Below are positions 1 to 7,580 of a stretch of 20,691 nt of DNA, in pieces. The translations under genes and the position numbers were made by a program. How positions within the stretch are numbered: the first letter of the stretch is position 1; every line of letters begins with the position of its first letter. The stretch is from positions 1-20,691 of the forward strand of contig JAMOSR010000130.1 of NCBI GenBank assembly GCA_027062985.1, read 5' to 3'. The notes beneath the pieces are model-generated. The model was not told the origin of the DNA and searched no databases. It saw nothing but the letters and a program-made list of their open reading frames with translations. Source of the stretch: Nautiliaceae bacterium (GTDB lineage: Bacteria; Campylobacterota; Campylobacteria; Campylobacterales; Nautiliaceae).

Positions 1-111
1 ATTGAAGTAACGCTTGACCCGTGTGAAAAAGAGCAGTTCAGACGTTCAACGGCAGCCGTTAAGCAGATGATAGACGTGCTTGAGAGAGACTTTTTTAAGG
101 AGAATAAATGA
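1..111 (+). CDS. mdh: Malate dehydrogenase, C-terminal fragment (partial)
   Basis: An open frame runs from the window edge to a TGA at 109-111, leaving only the last 36 residues. They read like the final helix of NAD-dependent malate dehydrogenase (residues resembling LDPCEKEQFRRS followed by AAVKQMIDVL), where that family carries a 'LTxxEKxxFxxSxxAVxxL' pattern. The stop overlaps the ATG of the fumarase alpha gene (ATGA), so the two are translationally coupled. In rTCA organisms the enzyme reduces oxaloacetate to malate, the substrate of the next gene product, which supports the call. No catalytic residues are inside the window, so identity rests on a short tail plus context; a lactate dehydrogenase-type relative cannot be excluded. 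Confidence 0.6.
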   Translation: MEVTLDPCEKEQFRRSTAAVKQMIDVLERDFFKENK

Positions 112-971
112 GAGTCGTAAAATATGACGATATCGTAAAATCAATAAGAGATATGATAATTTACTCAACAACACATCTTTCGCCTGATATGAAAAAAGCT
201 TTAGAAGAAGCTTATAAAAATGAAAAAAGCGAAGTAAGTAAAGCTGTTTTAAAACAAATTCTTGATAATGCAAAAATTGCAGAAGAAGAATGGAAACCTT
301 TATGTCAGGATACCGGGCTTGCAATTTATTTTGTAAAAGTAGGAGAAGATGTTAAGGTTGAGGGCGGAAGTCTTAAAGATGCCATTTATGAGGGAACAGA
401 AAAAGGTTATAAAGAAGGATATTTAAGAGCTAGTACATGTGATTGTTTTACAAGAGCAAATCTTAAAGATAAAGTTGGATATAACCTGCCTCCTGTAATT
501 TATTTTGATATTGTTCCCGGTGATAAAATAGAAATTGAATATGCTGCAAAAGGCGGTGGAAGTGAGAATGTAAGCCGTGCGACAGTTCTTGCACCTGCGG
601 CCGGAAAAGAAGGAATTAAAGAGTTTGTTAAAAAAGTTGTAAGTGATGCCGGTCCAAACCCTTGTCCACCGCTTGTTGTCGGAGTTGGAATTGGAGGAAG
701 TTTTGATTACGCGGCTGTTATGAGCAAACATGCTCTTTTTAGAGATATAGGAACTAAAAATCCGGACCCTGAACTTGATGAGCTTGAAAAAGAACTTAAA
801 GAAGAGCTTAACAAACTTGGAATAGGTGCCATGGGAATGGGTGGAACTGAAACCGTTTTAGCAGTCCATATAGAAACGTTCCAACCGGGCAGGATGTGTC
901 ATATTGCATCGCTTCCAGTGGCTGTTAATATTCAATGTCACAGCAGCAGACACGCTCATATTACTATTTAA
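108..971 (+). CDS. Class I fumarate hydratase, alpha subunit
   Basis: This 287-residue protein is the N-terminal, iron-sulfur-binding half of a two-subunit class I (oxygen-sensitive [4Fe-4S]) fumarase, which interconverts malate and fumarate in the cytoplasm. Family signatures are clear: PLCQDTG with C66, GGGSENVSR near 149-157, NPCPP with C186, and a C-terminal CHIASLPVAVNIQCH block with C264 and C277. C66, C186 and one of the last two cysteines are the expected cluster ligands. The start at 108 has an AAGGAG Shine-Dalgarno and overlaps the preceding stop (ATGA). The beta subunit follows after 10 bases. Length matches split-type alpha subunits. In this context the enzyme would run as a malate dehydratase in the reductive TCA cycle. 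The tartrate dehydratase alpha subunit is a close relative, but the surrounding TCA genes argue against it. Confidence 0.93.
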   Translation: MRVVKYDDIVKSIRDMIIYSTTHLSPDMKKALEEAYKNEKSEVSKAVLKQILDNAKIAEEEWKPLCQDTGLAIYFVKVGEDVKVEGGSLKDAIYEGTEKGYKEGYLRASTCDCFTRANLKDKVGYNLPPVIYFDIVPGDKIEIEYAAKGGGSENVSRATVLAPAAGKEGIKEFVKKVVSDAGPNPCPPLVVGVGIGGSFDYAAVMSKHALFRDIGTKNPDPELDELEKELKEELNKLGIGAMGMGGTETVLAVHIETFQPGRMCHIASLPVAVNIQCHSSRHAHITI

Positions 972-981
972 AGGAATAAAA

Positions 982-1536
982 ATGGCAGAATACAGATTAA
1001 AAACTCCTTTAACAGATGAAGATGTAGAAAAATTAAAAGCAGGAGATATTGTATATCTAACTGGGACTGTGTATACCGCAAGGGATGCCGCTCACAAAAG
1101 ACTTGTTGATTTAATTAATGAAAATAAAGAACTCCCTTTTGATTTAAAAGGAGCTGTGATTTATTATGTAGGTCCAACTCCTCCAAAACCGGGAGAGGTA
1201 ATCGGAAGTGCCGGACCTACTACAAGTTACAGAATGGACCCTTATGCACCTATTTTAATTGAAAAAGGGCTAAAAGGTATGATTGGTAAGGGTAAAAGAA
1301 ACGAAACTGTAAAAGAAGCATGTAAAAAACACAAAGCCGTTTATTTTGGAGCAGTTGGAGGAGCGGCCGCACTTATTGCAAAAGCTATTAAAAAGGCTGA
1401 GGTTATCGCTTATCCTGAGCTTGGACCTGAGGCTATAAGAAGACTTGAGGTAGAAGATTTTCCTGTAGTTGTAGTTAATGATGTATACGGAAACGACCTT
1501 TATGAAATGGGAAGAAAAGAGTGGGAAGAAAAATAA
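982..1536 (+). CDS. Class I fumarate hydratase, beta subunit
   Basis: This 184-residue protein is the partner of the preceding alpha subunit and corresponds to the C-terminal domain of single-chain class I fumarases. It has the typical TARDAAHKR segment (about 34-42), GPTPPKPG, GSAGPTTSYRMD and a GKG loop, which form the substrate-binding swivel domain. I chose the ATG at 982, preceded by AAAGGAATAAAA. An in-frame ATG further upstream would add 26 residues lying inside the alpha-subunit gene that match nothing in the family. sucC follows after 19 bases. A catalytic [4Fe-4S] fumarase should form as a heterodimer or heterotetramer with the alpha chain. Tartrate dehydratase beta (TtdB) is the alternative, less likely beside sucCD. 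Confidence 0.93.
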   Translation: MAEYRLKTPLTDEDVEKLKAGDIVYLTGTVYTARDAAHKRLVDLINENKELPFDLKGAVIYYVGPTPPKPGEVIGSAGPTTSYRMDPYAPILIEKGLKGMIGKGKRNETVKEACKKHKAVYFGAVGGAAALIAKAIKKAEVIAYPELGPEAIRRLEVEDFPVVVVNDVYGNDLYEMGRKEWEEK

Positions 1537-1555
1537 AATTCTAAAAGGAGAGTAA

Positions 1556-2728
1556 ATGAATATTCATGAATATCAGGCAAAAGAGATATTTAGAAAATAT
1601 GGAGTGCCAACTCCAAGAGGAGGAGTTGCCTTTTCCGGACCTGAGGCTAGAAGAGTAGCCGAAGAGCTTGGAGGTAACCTTTGGGTTGTAAAAGCTCAAA
1701 TTCACGCGGGTGGTAGAGGAAAAGCAGGTGGAGTTAAACTTGCAAAAACTCTTGATGAAGTTGAAAAAATAGCAGAAGAAATGCTTGGAATGACGCTTGT
1801 AACCCATCAAACAGGACCTGAGGGAAAAGTAGTAAAAAAAGTTTATATTGAGGAGGGTGCTGATATTAAAGAAGAGTATTATCTTGGAATGGTGCTTGAT
1901 AGGGCGCTTGAAATGCCTGTAATGATGGCAAGTACTGAGGGTGGAATGGAAATTGAAGAAGTTGCTGCTAAAACTCCTGAAAAAATTGTAAAAGTGGCAA
2001 TCGACCCGACAATTGGTTTTCAACCTTTTCATGCCAGAAAATTGGCATTCGGACTTGGTCTTGGAAAAGACGAACAAAAAGAATTTATAAAATTTGCAAA
2101 CGCTTTATATAAAGTATATATGGATAACGATGCCGAAATGATTGAAATCAACCCGTTAATTAAAACGGGAGAAGGGAAATTCCTAGCCCTTGATGCAAAA
2201 ATGGGATTTGATGACAATGCACTTTACAGACATCCGGATATTGCGGATATGAGAGACTTAGACGAAGAAGAACCAACTGAAATAGAAGCTAAAAAATACG
2301 GATTAAGCTATATCAAACTTGACGGAAATGTAGGATGTATGGTTAACGGTGCTGGGCTTGCAATGGCTACGATGGATATTATTAAACATGAAGGTGGAGA
2401 ACCTGCAAACTTCTTAGACGTTGGTGGTGGAGCAAATCCTGACACTGTTGCAAAAGGATTTGAAATTATTCTAAGCGATCCGAATGTAAAGAGTATTTTT
2501 GTAAATATTTTCGGTGGAATTGTTAGATGTGACAGAATTGCAAACGGAATTCTTCAGGCTACTGAAAAAGTGGAAGTAAATGTCCCTGTAATTGTAAGAC
2601 TTGATGGAACAAATGCCGAGGAAGCTGCGGAAATTCTAAGAAATGCAAACATTAAAAACATTATTCCTGCGACTGATTTAAAAGATGGAGCGCAAAAAGC
2701 CGTAAAAGCTGCGAAAGGAGAGCTATAA
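1556..2728 (+). CDS. sucC: Succinyl-CoA synthetase (ADP-forming), beta subunit
   Basis: This 390-residue protein is close to the E. coli SucC length of 388. It carries the ATP-grasp domain at the N-terminus (MNIHEYQAKEI start, then KAQIHAGGRGKAGGV as the nucleotide-binding region), the metal-binding EINPL segment, and a C-terminal CoA-ligase-type domain with FLDVGGGA and NIFGGIVRCD. The enzyme couples succinyl-CoA formation or breakdown to ATP or ADP; in an rTCA cycle it would activate succinate. An AAAGGAGAG Shine-Dalgarno sits just before the ATG. The stop codon overlaps the sucD start in TAATG, so the subunits are coupled. No unusual features were seen. Confidence 0.97.
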   Translation: MNIHEYQAKEIFRKYGVPTPRGGVAFSGPEARRVAEELGGNLWVVKAQIHAGGRGKAGGVKLAKTLDEVEKIAEEMLGMTLVTHQTGPEGKVVKKVYIEEGADIKEEYYLGMVLDRALEMPVMMASTEGGMEIEEVAAKTPEKIVKVAIDPTIGFQPFHARKLAFGLGLGKDEQKEFIKFANALYKVYMDNDAEMIEINPLIKTGEGKFLALDAKMGFDDNALYRHPDIADMRDLDEEEPTEIEAKKYGLSYIKLDGNVGCMVNGAGLAMATMDIIKHEGGEPANFLDVGGGANPDTVAKGFEIILSDPNVKSIFVNIFGGIVRCDRIANGILQATEKVEVNVPVIVRLDGTNAEEAAEILRNANIKNIIPATDLKDGAQKAVKAAKGEL

Positions 2729-3606
2729 TGAGTATTTTAGTAAATAAAGACACAAAAGTAATTGTTCAAGGATTTACAGGAAAAGAAGGGACTTTCCATT
2801 CAGAACAGTGTATGGCCTACGGGACTCAAATCGTAGGAGGTGTAACTCCAAACAAAGGCGGGATGACACATCTTGGGAAACCTGTGTTCAATACAGTTGA
2901 AGATGCCCTAAAAGCCACAGGAGCCACTGTCAGTATGATTTTCGTTCCTCCTGCATTTGTTGCCGATGCAGTGATGGAAGCGGCTGATGCGGGGATAGAA
3001 CTTGCCGTAATTATTACAGAAGGTGCGCCTGTTAGAGATATGATGTATGCAAAACATTATGCGACTAAAAAAGGCATGAAAACAATAGGACCAAACTGTC
3101 CTGGAATTATTACAGCAGAAGAGTGTAAAATAGGAATTATGCCAGGACATATTTTTAAAAAAGGAAATGTTGGACTTATTAGTAAATCCGGAACCCTAAC
3201 ATATGAAGCAAGTAATCAGGTTGTAAAAGAAGGTCTTGGAATAACAACAGCGGTCGGTATTGGAGGAGACCCGATTATTGGTCTTAGTTATAAAGAGCTA
3301 TTACCAATGTTTGAAGCAGACCCTGAAACAGAAGCAATCGTTATGATTGGTGAAATCGGAGGAGACCTTGAAATTCAAGCTGCAAAACTTATAAAAGAAA
3401 AAATTACAAAACCCGTAATTGCTTTTATTGCAGGTCAAACCGCTCCTAAGGGTAAAAGAATGGGGCATGCCGGGGCTATTATCAGCGGAAGCAAAGGTAC
3501 GGCGGCTGAGAAAATGGCTGCATTAAAAGAAGCTGGAGCGTATGTAGTTGAAAGTCCAGCGGATATTGGGGCTACAGTAGCAAAAGCTTTAAAAGAGAGA
3601 AAATAA
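2728..3606 (+). CDS. sucD: Succinyl-CoA synthetase, alpha subunit
   Basis: This 292-residue protein has an N-terminal CoA-binding Rossmann domain (QGFTGKEGTFH, VTPNKGG), the GPNCPG motif near 121-126, and SKSGTLTYE. The active-site phosphohistidine lies in GKRMGHAGAI, at H247 (H246 in E. coli). It transfers the phosphoryl group between succinyl phosphate and the nucleotide site of SucC. The gene starts within TAATG at the end of sucC and is the last gene before a rho-independent terminator, so mdh-fum-sucCD probably forms one transcription unit that ends here. Confidence 0.97.
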   Translation: MSILVNKDTKVIVQGFTGKEGTFHSEQCMAYGTQIVGGVTPNKGGMTHLGKPVFNTVEDALKATGATVSMIFVPPAFVADAVMEAADAGIELAVIITEGAPVRDMMYAKHYATKKGMKTIGPNCPGIITAEECKIGIMPGHIFKKGNVGLISKSGTLTYEASNQVVKEGLGITTAVGIGGDPIIGLSYKELLPMFEADPETEAIVMIGEIGGDLEIQAAKLIKEKITKPVIAFIAGQTAPKGKRMGHAGAIISGSKGTAAEKMAALKEAGAYVVESPADIGATVAKALKERK

Positions 3607-3616
3607 TCAAACTTTT

Positions 3617-3639
3617 AACCCTTTTTTTGGGGTTTTTTT
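3617..3639 (+). terminator. Rho-independent terminator after sucD
   Basis: Just past the sucD stop the sequence forms AACCC (3617-3621), a T-rich loop, then GGGTT (3630-3634), continuing into a run of T to 3639. An outer ATCAAA (3606-3611 area) and TTTGAT (3637-3642) can extend the stem. The position between sucD and a new promoter fits a stop for the mdh-fum-suc unit. Confidence 0.7.
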
Positions 3640-3727
3640 GATTTTAAAATTAGTGACAGAGGAATAAATTTTTTATAGAGAATGTTACATTTTTACTCAA
3701 AAAAGCTTTAAGCTGTTTTAAATAGGC

Positions 3728-3759
3728 TTAGTTTAGTCTTATTTTTGTTATTATAAAAT
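3728..3759 (+). promoter_or_regulatory. Probable sigma-70-type promoter of oorDABC
   Basis: A TATAAAAT -10-like element begins at 3752. About 18 bases upstream is a weak TTAGTT (3728-3733); poor -35 conservation is usual in Campylobacterota. The expected start near 3764 leaves a short leader of about 16 bases containing AAAGGAG. The 174-base gap between sucD and oorD otherwise holds the sucD terminator and a short inverted repeat at about 3700-3719. No experimental support is visible. Confidence 0.45.
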
Positions 3760-3780
3760 AAATCAAAAAAAGGAGAATAA

Positions 3781-4080
3781 ATGGCTTTAAATGTAGATTT
3801 TAGATTAAAAGCTCCGGCAAATACACCTGTTTGGGTTGATGAAGCGAAATGTAAAAGCTGTGAACTTTGTGTTGAGTTCTGTCCTACAGGCGTACTTGAG
3901 ATGATTCCAGACCCTCATAATATTTTGGGTCAGATGGTAAAGGTAACACATCCGGAATATTGTATAGGATGTAAAGAATGCGAACTTGAATGTCCTGATT
4001 TTTGTATTTTTGTAGCTGAAAGAGATGAATATAAATTTAAAAAACTTAATGAAGTTAAAAAGCTAAAAGGAGAAGCGTAA
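3781..4080 (+). CDS. oorD: 2-oxoglutarate:ferredoxin oxidoreductase, ferredoxin-like delta subunit
   Basis: This 99-residue protein has two complete [4Fe-4S] motifs of the bacterial ferredoxin type: C24-x2-C27-x2-C30-x3-C34 and C61-x2-C64-x2-C67-x3-C71, with an extra C75 after the second. It would carry electrons between the TPP/FeS catalytic core (OorAB) and external ferredoxin. In rTCA organisms reduced ferredoxin drives carboxylation of succinyl-CoA to 2-oxoglutarate. It is first of four genes in the oorDABC order known from Campylobacter and Helicobacter. An AAAGGAG Shine-Dalgarno precedes the ATG, and the stop overlaps the oorA start (TAATG). Confidence 0.95.
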   Translation: MALNVDFRLKAPANTPVWVDEAKCKSCELCVEFCPTGVLEMIPDPHNILGQMVKVTHPEYCIGCKECELECPDFCIFVAERDEYKFKKLNEVKKLKGEA

Positions 4081-5225
4081 TGCCAAGAGAAATCGTAAGT
4101 ACAGGAAACCAATTAGCGGCACTTGCAGCAATTGACGCAGGGTGTAGATTTTTTGGTGGATATCCAATTACTCCAAGTAGTGAAATTGCTCATGAAATGA
4201 GTAGATTACTTCCAAAAGTGGGTGGTGTGTTTATTCAAATGGAAGATGAAATTGCGGGTATTTCAGTAGCACTTGGTGCAAGTATGAGCGGTGTAAAATC
4301 AATGACAAATACATCAGGTCCTGGTATTAGTTTGAAGTCTGAGCAAATCGGTCTTGCATTTATGGCAGAAGTTCCTCTTGTAATCACAAATGTAATGAGA
4401 GGAGGTCCAAGTACCGGTCTTCCAACAAGACCTCAGCAAGGTGATATTTTACAAGCTCAAGCGCCAACTCACGGTGATTATCAGTCTATTACTTTATGTG
4501 CGGGAAGTCTTGAAGAGTGTTATACTGAAACTGTTAGGGCATTTAATCTGGCAGAAAGATTTATGACACCTGTATTTGTGTTACTTGACGAAACACTTGG
4601 ACATATGATAGGAAAAGCTGAGTTACCTGATAAAGAAGAAGTTGAGAAAAATATAGTTAATAGAAAAGTTTACGAAGGAGACCCTAAAGAGTATCTTCCT
4701 TACGCTGTCGGGCCAGATGAACCAGCTGTGCTTAATCCATTTTTTAAAGGATACAGATATCATATCACAGGACTTCATCACGGACCAACAGGATTTCCAA
4801 CGGAAGACGCTAAAATCTGTCAAGAATTAATAGATAGATTGTTTAACAAAATTTTAGCTCATAAAGATGAGATTGAAAGTTATGAAGAGTTTATGCTTGA
4901 TGATGCCGATATGGCTGTAATTGCTTATGGAAGTGTGAGTTTAGCGGTTAAAGAAGCTATTAAAGAGTTAAGAAAAGAAGGTATAAAAGTAGGGCTTTTC
5001 AGACCAATTACACTTTGGCCAAGTCCGGAAGAAAAAATAGATGAAGTATGTAAAAAATTTGATAAAGTATTAGTAACTGAAATGAACAAAGGTCAATATT
5101 TTAAAGAAATCCAAAGAGCAAGCGGAAGAAAAGCAGAAACATTTGATACACTTTTTAAAGCAAACGGAAGACCAATCAGTCCGGCCGAAATTAAAGCAAA
5201 ACTTAAAGAAATGGCATCAAGATAA
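4080..5225 (+). CDS. oorA: 2-oxoglutarate:ferredoxin oxidoreductase, alpha subunit
   Basis: This 381-residue protein contains the pyrimidine-binding and transketolase C-terminal-like domains of the oxoacid:ferredoxin oxidoreductase alpha chain. Visible landmarks are GGYPITPSSEIAHEM near the N-terminus (2-oxoacid binding), MEDEIAGI, TSGPGISLKSEQIGLA, RGGPSTGLPTRPQQGD, and a C-terminal GLFRPITLWPSP segment. With OorB it forms the active site that carboxylates succinyl-CoA with CO2, or runs oxidatively. Spacing to oorB is 24 bases with a TAAGGAG site. Length and motifs fit 2-oxoglutarate enzymes; a related oxoacid specificity cannot be excluded from sequence alone, but the succinyl-CoA synthetase neighbour supports the call. 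Confidence 0.95.
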   Translation: MPREIVSTGNQLAALAAIDAGCRFFGGYPITPSSEIAHEMSRLLPKVGGVFIQMEDEIAGISVALGASMSGVKSMTNTSGPGISLKSEQIGLAFMAEVPLVITNVMRGGPSTGLPTRPQQGDILQAQAPTHGDYQSITLCAGSLEECYTETVRAFNLAERFMTPVFVLLDETLGHMIGKAELPDKEEVEKNIVNRKVYEGDPKEYLPYAVGPDEPAVLNPFFKGYRYHITGLHHGPTGFPTEDAKICQELIDRLFNKILAHKDEIESYEEFMLDDADMAVIAYGSVSLAVKEAIKELRKEGIKVGLFRPITLWPSPEEKIDEVCKKFDKVLVTEMNKGQYFKEIQRASGRKAETFDTLFKANGRPISPAEIKAKLKEMASR

Positions 5226-5249
5226 AAATATAAATTATAAGGAGTAACA

Positions 5250-6083
5250 ATGGCATTTAATTACGATTATTATTTAAGAACCGATAAAATGCCGACACTT
5301 TGGTGTTGGGGATGTGGTGATGGTATTATTATGAAAGCGATGATAAGGGCTTTTGCAAAGCTTGGTTGGGATAAAAATGATATTTGTATAGTATCCGGTA
5401 TCGGATGTAGTGGAAGATTTAGTAGTTATATTGATGCAAACACTGTGCATACGACTCACGGAAGAACTGTGGCATACGCTACGGGGATTAAACTTGCAAA
5501 TCCCGATAAACACGTAATCGTTGTGGCAGGTGACGGTGACGGACTTGCAATCGGTGGTAACCATACAATTCATGGGTGTAGAAGAAATATTGACTTAAAT
5601 TTTGTACTTATCAATAACTTTATTTACGGGCTTACAAACAGCCAGGTATCTCCTACTACGCCAAAAGGTGCGTGGTCTGTAACTACTCAATATGGAAATA
5701 TAGACCCGACTTTTGACCCGGCAGAACTTGCTAAAGGTGCGGGAGCTACATTTATCGGAAGAGAAAGCGTAGCTGAAGCTCAAAAACTTGAAAGACTGTT
5801 TATTAAAGGATTTCAACATAAAGGATTTAGTTTCTTTGATGTGCATTCAAACTGTCACGTAAACTTCGGTAGAAAAAATAAACTAGCAAATGCTAAGAAA
5901 AATATGGATTGGATTGAAGAGAGATTAGTTCCAAAAGCTAAATGGGATAAACTAAGTCCTCAAGAGCAGTATGAACTTAAAAAACAAGGAAAATTTCCAA
6001 GAGGTGTTTTATACCAGGTAGAAGAGCCAGAATATTGTGAAGAGTATTATAAATTAATTGACAGAGTAAGGGGTAACTCATGA
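5250..6083 (+). CDS. oorB: 2-oxoglutarate:ferredoxin oxidoreductase, beta subunit
   Basis: This 277-residue protein is the TPP-binding subunit. It has the four expected cluster cysteines, C19-x2-C22, C53 and C202, spaced much as in characterised 2-oxoacid:ferredoxin oxidoreductase beta chains. The TPP/Mg motif GDGDGLAIGGNHTIH lies at about 95-109, followed by RRN and the conserved GLTNSQVSPTT segment. It holds the thiamine diphosphate and proximal [4Fe-4S] cluster that pass electrons to OorD. The stop overlaps the oorC start in ATGA. Confidence 0.96.
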   Translation: MAFNYDYYLRTDKMPTLWCWGCGDGIIMKAMIRAFAKLGWDKNDICIVSGIGCSGRFSSYIDANTVHTTHGRTVAYATGIKLANPDKHVIVVAGDGDGLAIGGNHTIHGCRRNIDLNFVLINNFIYGLTNSQVSPTTPKGAWSVTTQYGNIDPTFDPAELAKGAGATFIGRESVAEAQKLERLFIKGFQHKGFSFFDVHSNCHVNFGRKNKLANAKKNMDWIEERLVPKAKWDKLSPQEQYELKKQGKFPRGVLYQVEEPEYCEEYYKLIDRVRGNS

Positions 6084-6637
6084 GAAAACAATTAAGATTT
6101 ACAGGAGTTGGAGGACAGGGTGTCCTTCTTGCCGGTGAAATTTTGGCAAGAGCGTATGTAAAAGCAGGTAAGTATGGAGTTCAGGTTGGTACATATACTT
6201 CTCAAGTAAGAGGAGGTCCTACTAAAGTTGATATTATTTTAGATGATGAACCTATTCTTTATCCTTATGCTGTGGATGGTGAGATTGATTTTATGTTAAG
6301 TGTTGCTGATAAATCTTATCATCTTTTTAAAGATGGAGTAAAAGAGGGGGGAATTATAGTATATGAGCCAAATCTTGTTTATCCTACTGAAGATGATAAA
6401 GCAAAATGGAAAATGTTTCCTATTGAAGTTATTACTATAGCAAAAGAAAAAGTTGGAAACGTTATTACACAATCAGTTGTAGCTCTTGCCATTGCTACTA
6501 GAATGAACAATCTTGATAAAGATTTAGTTTATGAAGCAATGATAGAAACAGTCCCTGCTAAAGCTGTAGAAATTAATAAAAAAGCTTTTGAGCTTGGATA
6601 TCAAGAAGCTGAGGAAGTACTTTCTAAATATTCTTAA
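6080..6637 (+). CDS. oorC: 2-oxoglutarate:ferredoxin oxidoreductase, gamma subunit
   Basis: This 185-residue protein has the gamma-domain hallmarks GVGGQGVLLAGEILA at the N-terminus and TSQVRGGPTKVDIIL around residue 45, which pack against the alpha and beta chains. It is the last gene of oorDABC and starts in ATGA at the oorB stop. A short AT-rich hairpin separates it from the convergent ferritin-like gene. Confidence 0.95.
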   Translation: MRKQLRFTGVGGQGVLLAGEILARAYVKAGKYGVQVGTYTSQVRGGPTKVDIILDDEPILYPYAVDGEIDFMLSVADKSYHLFKDGVKEGGIIVYEPNLVYPTEDDKAKWKMFPIEVITIAKEKVGNVITQSVVALAIATRMNNLDKDLVYEAMIETVPAKAVEINKKAFELGYQEAEEVLSKYS

Positions 6638-6644
6638 TTTCTTC

Positions 6645-6665
6645 CTCTTTTTTTATAAAAAAGAG
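6645..6665. terminator. Possible bidirectional terminator between oorC and the ferritin-like gene
   Basis: CTC plus six T (6645-6653) is an exact inverted copy of six A plus GAG (6657-6665), with a three-base loop. It lies between the convergent stops at 6637 and 6676, where a shared terminator is expected. The stem is mostly A-T and no separate U-tract follows on either strand, so strength is uncertain. Confidence 0.4.
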
Positions 6666-6675
6666 AAAAAGAGAA

Positions 6676-7515
6676 TTATTTATTAGAGCTTATTGCTTTA
6701 AGAGCTCTTTGTAAAAGTTCTCCGTGATAAACTTCCTGACGAGAAATAAAAAGTAAAAAGTCACTTAATTCTTTGTTACCTATTTTTTCAGCTAAAATCA
6801 AGCATTGTTTTTCTGCATCCATTTCTTCTTCTATATTTTCTTTTAAAAATTTAATTATTCCTATATTTTCATATTTCTCATGCGGAATAGGTCTTGGAAG
6901 AGTAAGTACTCCCATTTTACTTGCAAGTTCGGCAAATCTTTTTAAATGATAAATAGAATCATATGCTAAATCGGTAAAAGCCGAATTTGCTATGCTTATA
7001 TTACTGTGAACTTTTAAATAGCTATATATAGTAATTAATTCATACTCTTTAAATGTTTCTTCCATTAAGAAAAATACCAGTGCTGCTTTTGCTTTTTCAT
7101 CAAGTTCAACTCCGGGAAGTTCTTTTTGCTCGTTAAATGCCGTAATCTCTCCTTCTACGTCTAAACTTCTTAATTCTTCTATAAAATAGGTATCATCATT
7201 TCTCAATCTGTTGATTGTAGGAGTGTCTTCTCCCTCATAAAGAGCTATATTTTGGTCAAGGTCGTCTATTAACACTTCTAATAAATCTTCTTCTCTTGAA
7301 ACTTTTATTTTTGCAATTTCTTTTTCATCAAAATCCATATTGAATTTAATACCCTCATTTACCGCATCTTGCATAGCCCATACCATATGTCTGTATTTAA
7401 ACATCGCTATATCTTCTAGTTTCTCTCTTACATCAGGTTCTTTAACCATAACACTTGCATATATGAATTTTATGAAACTTTCGTGTTGGAATCTTATGAG
7501 TTTTGGATAATCCAT
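6676..7515 (-). CDS. Ferritin-like helical protein, apparent tandem duplication
   Basis: I recognise no named family with certainty. The 279-residue sequence looks all-helical and divides into two halves that line up without gaps at an offset of 147 residues. D-I-A-x5-H (35-43) pairs with D-L-A-x5-H (182-190), E12 with E159, D84 with E231, E114 with E261 and G55 with G202. The second half ends in E261-V-Y-H264, an ExxH of the kind that binds iron in ferritin-like and rubrerythrin-like proteins. The inferred structure is two four-helix bundles, with a diiron site more complete in the second; helix 2 lacks the canonical ExxH in both. Iron storage or a peroxide/oxygen response is a guess. It has an AAGGAGAG Shine-Dalgarno, its own TATAAT promoter and an FNR-type box upstream. 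Confidence 0.75.
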   Translation of the reverse strand: MDYPKLIRFQHESFIKFIYASVMVKEPDVREKLEDIAMFKYRHMVWAMQDAVNEGIKFNMDFDEKEIAKIKVSREEDLLEVLIDDLDQNIALYEGEDTPTINRLRNDDTYFIEELRSLDVEGEITAFNEQKELPGVELDEKAKAALVFFLMEETFKEYELITIYSYLKVHSNISIANSAFTDLAYDSIYHLKRFAELASKMGVLTLPRPIPHEKYENIGIIKFLKENIEEEMDAEKQCLILAEKIGNKELSDFLLFISRQEVYHGELLQRALKAISSNK

Positions 7516-7539
7516 TTTAAACTCTCCTTTTTTTAATTA

Positions 7540-7580
7540 ATTATAGCCAATAATAAAAATTTTTTCTTGATATATATCAA
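7540..7580 (-). promoter_or_regulatory. Promoter with FNR-type palindrome for the ferritin-like gene
   Basis: On the minus strand a perfect TATAAT (7545 down to 7540) lies 25 bases before the start codon. Upstream is TTGATATATATCAA (7567-7580), a perfect match to the classical TTGAT-N4-ATCAA site of Crp/Fnr regulators. Its centre is about 40-41 bases from the predicted start (about 7533), the class II activator position. The box overlaps the pdxA stop codon. Binding by a Crp/Fnr protein is inferred; the core is AT-rich and could arise by chance. Confidence 0.6.

Noticed and set aside
904..981. An upstream ATG for the fumarase beta gene
   Set aside because: It lies in the alpha-subunit gene in another frame and has no family similarity; ATG 982 has a ribosome binding site.
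1541..2217. Long open frames on the minus strand opposite sucC, and similar ones opposite other genes
   Set aside because: No ribosome binding sites, low-complexity serine/phenylalanine-rich translations, and strong protein-level support for the plus-strand genes.
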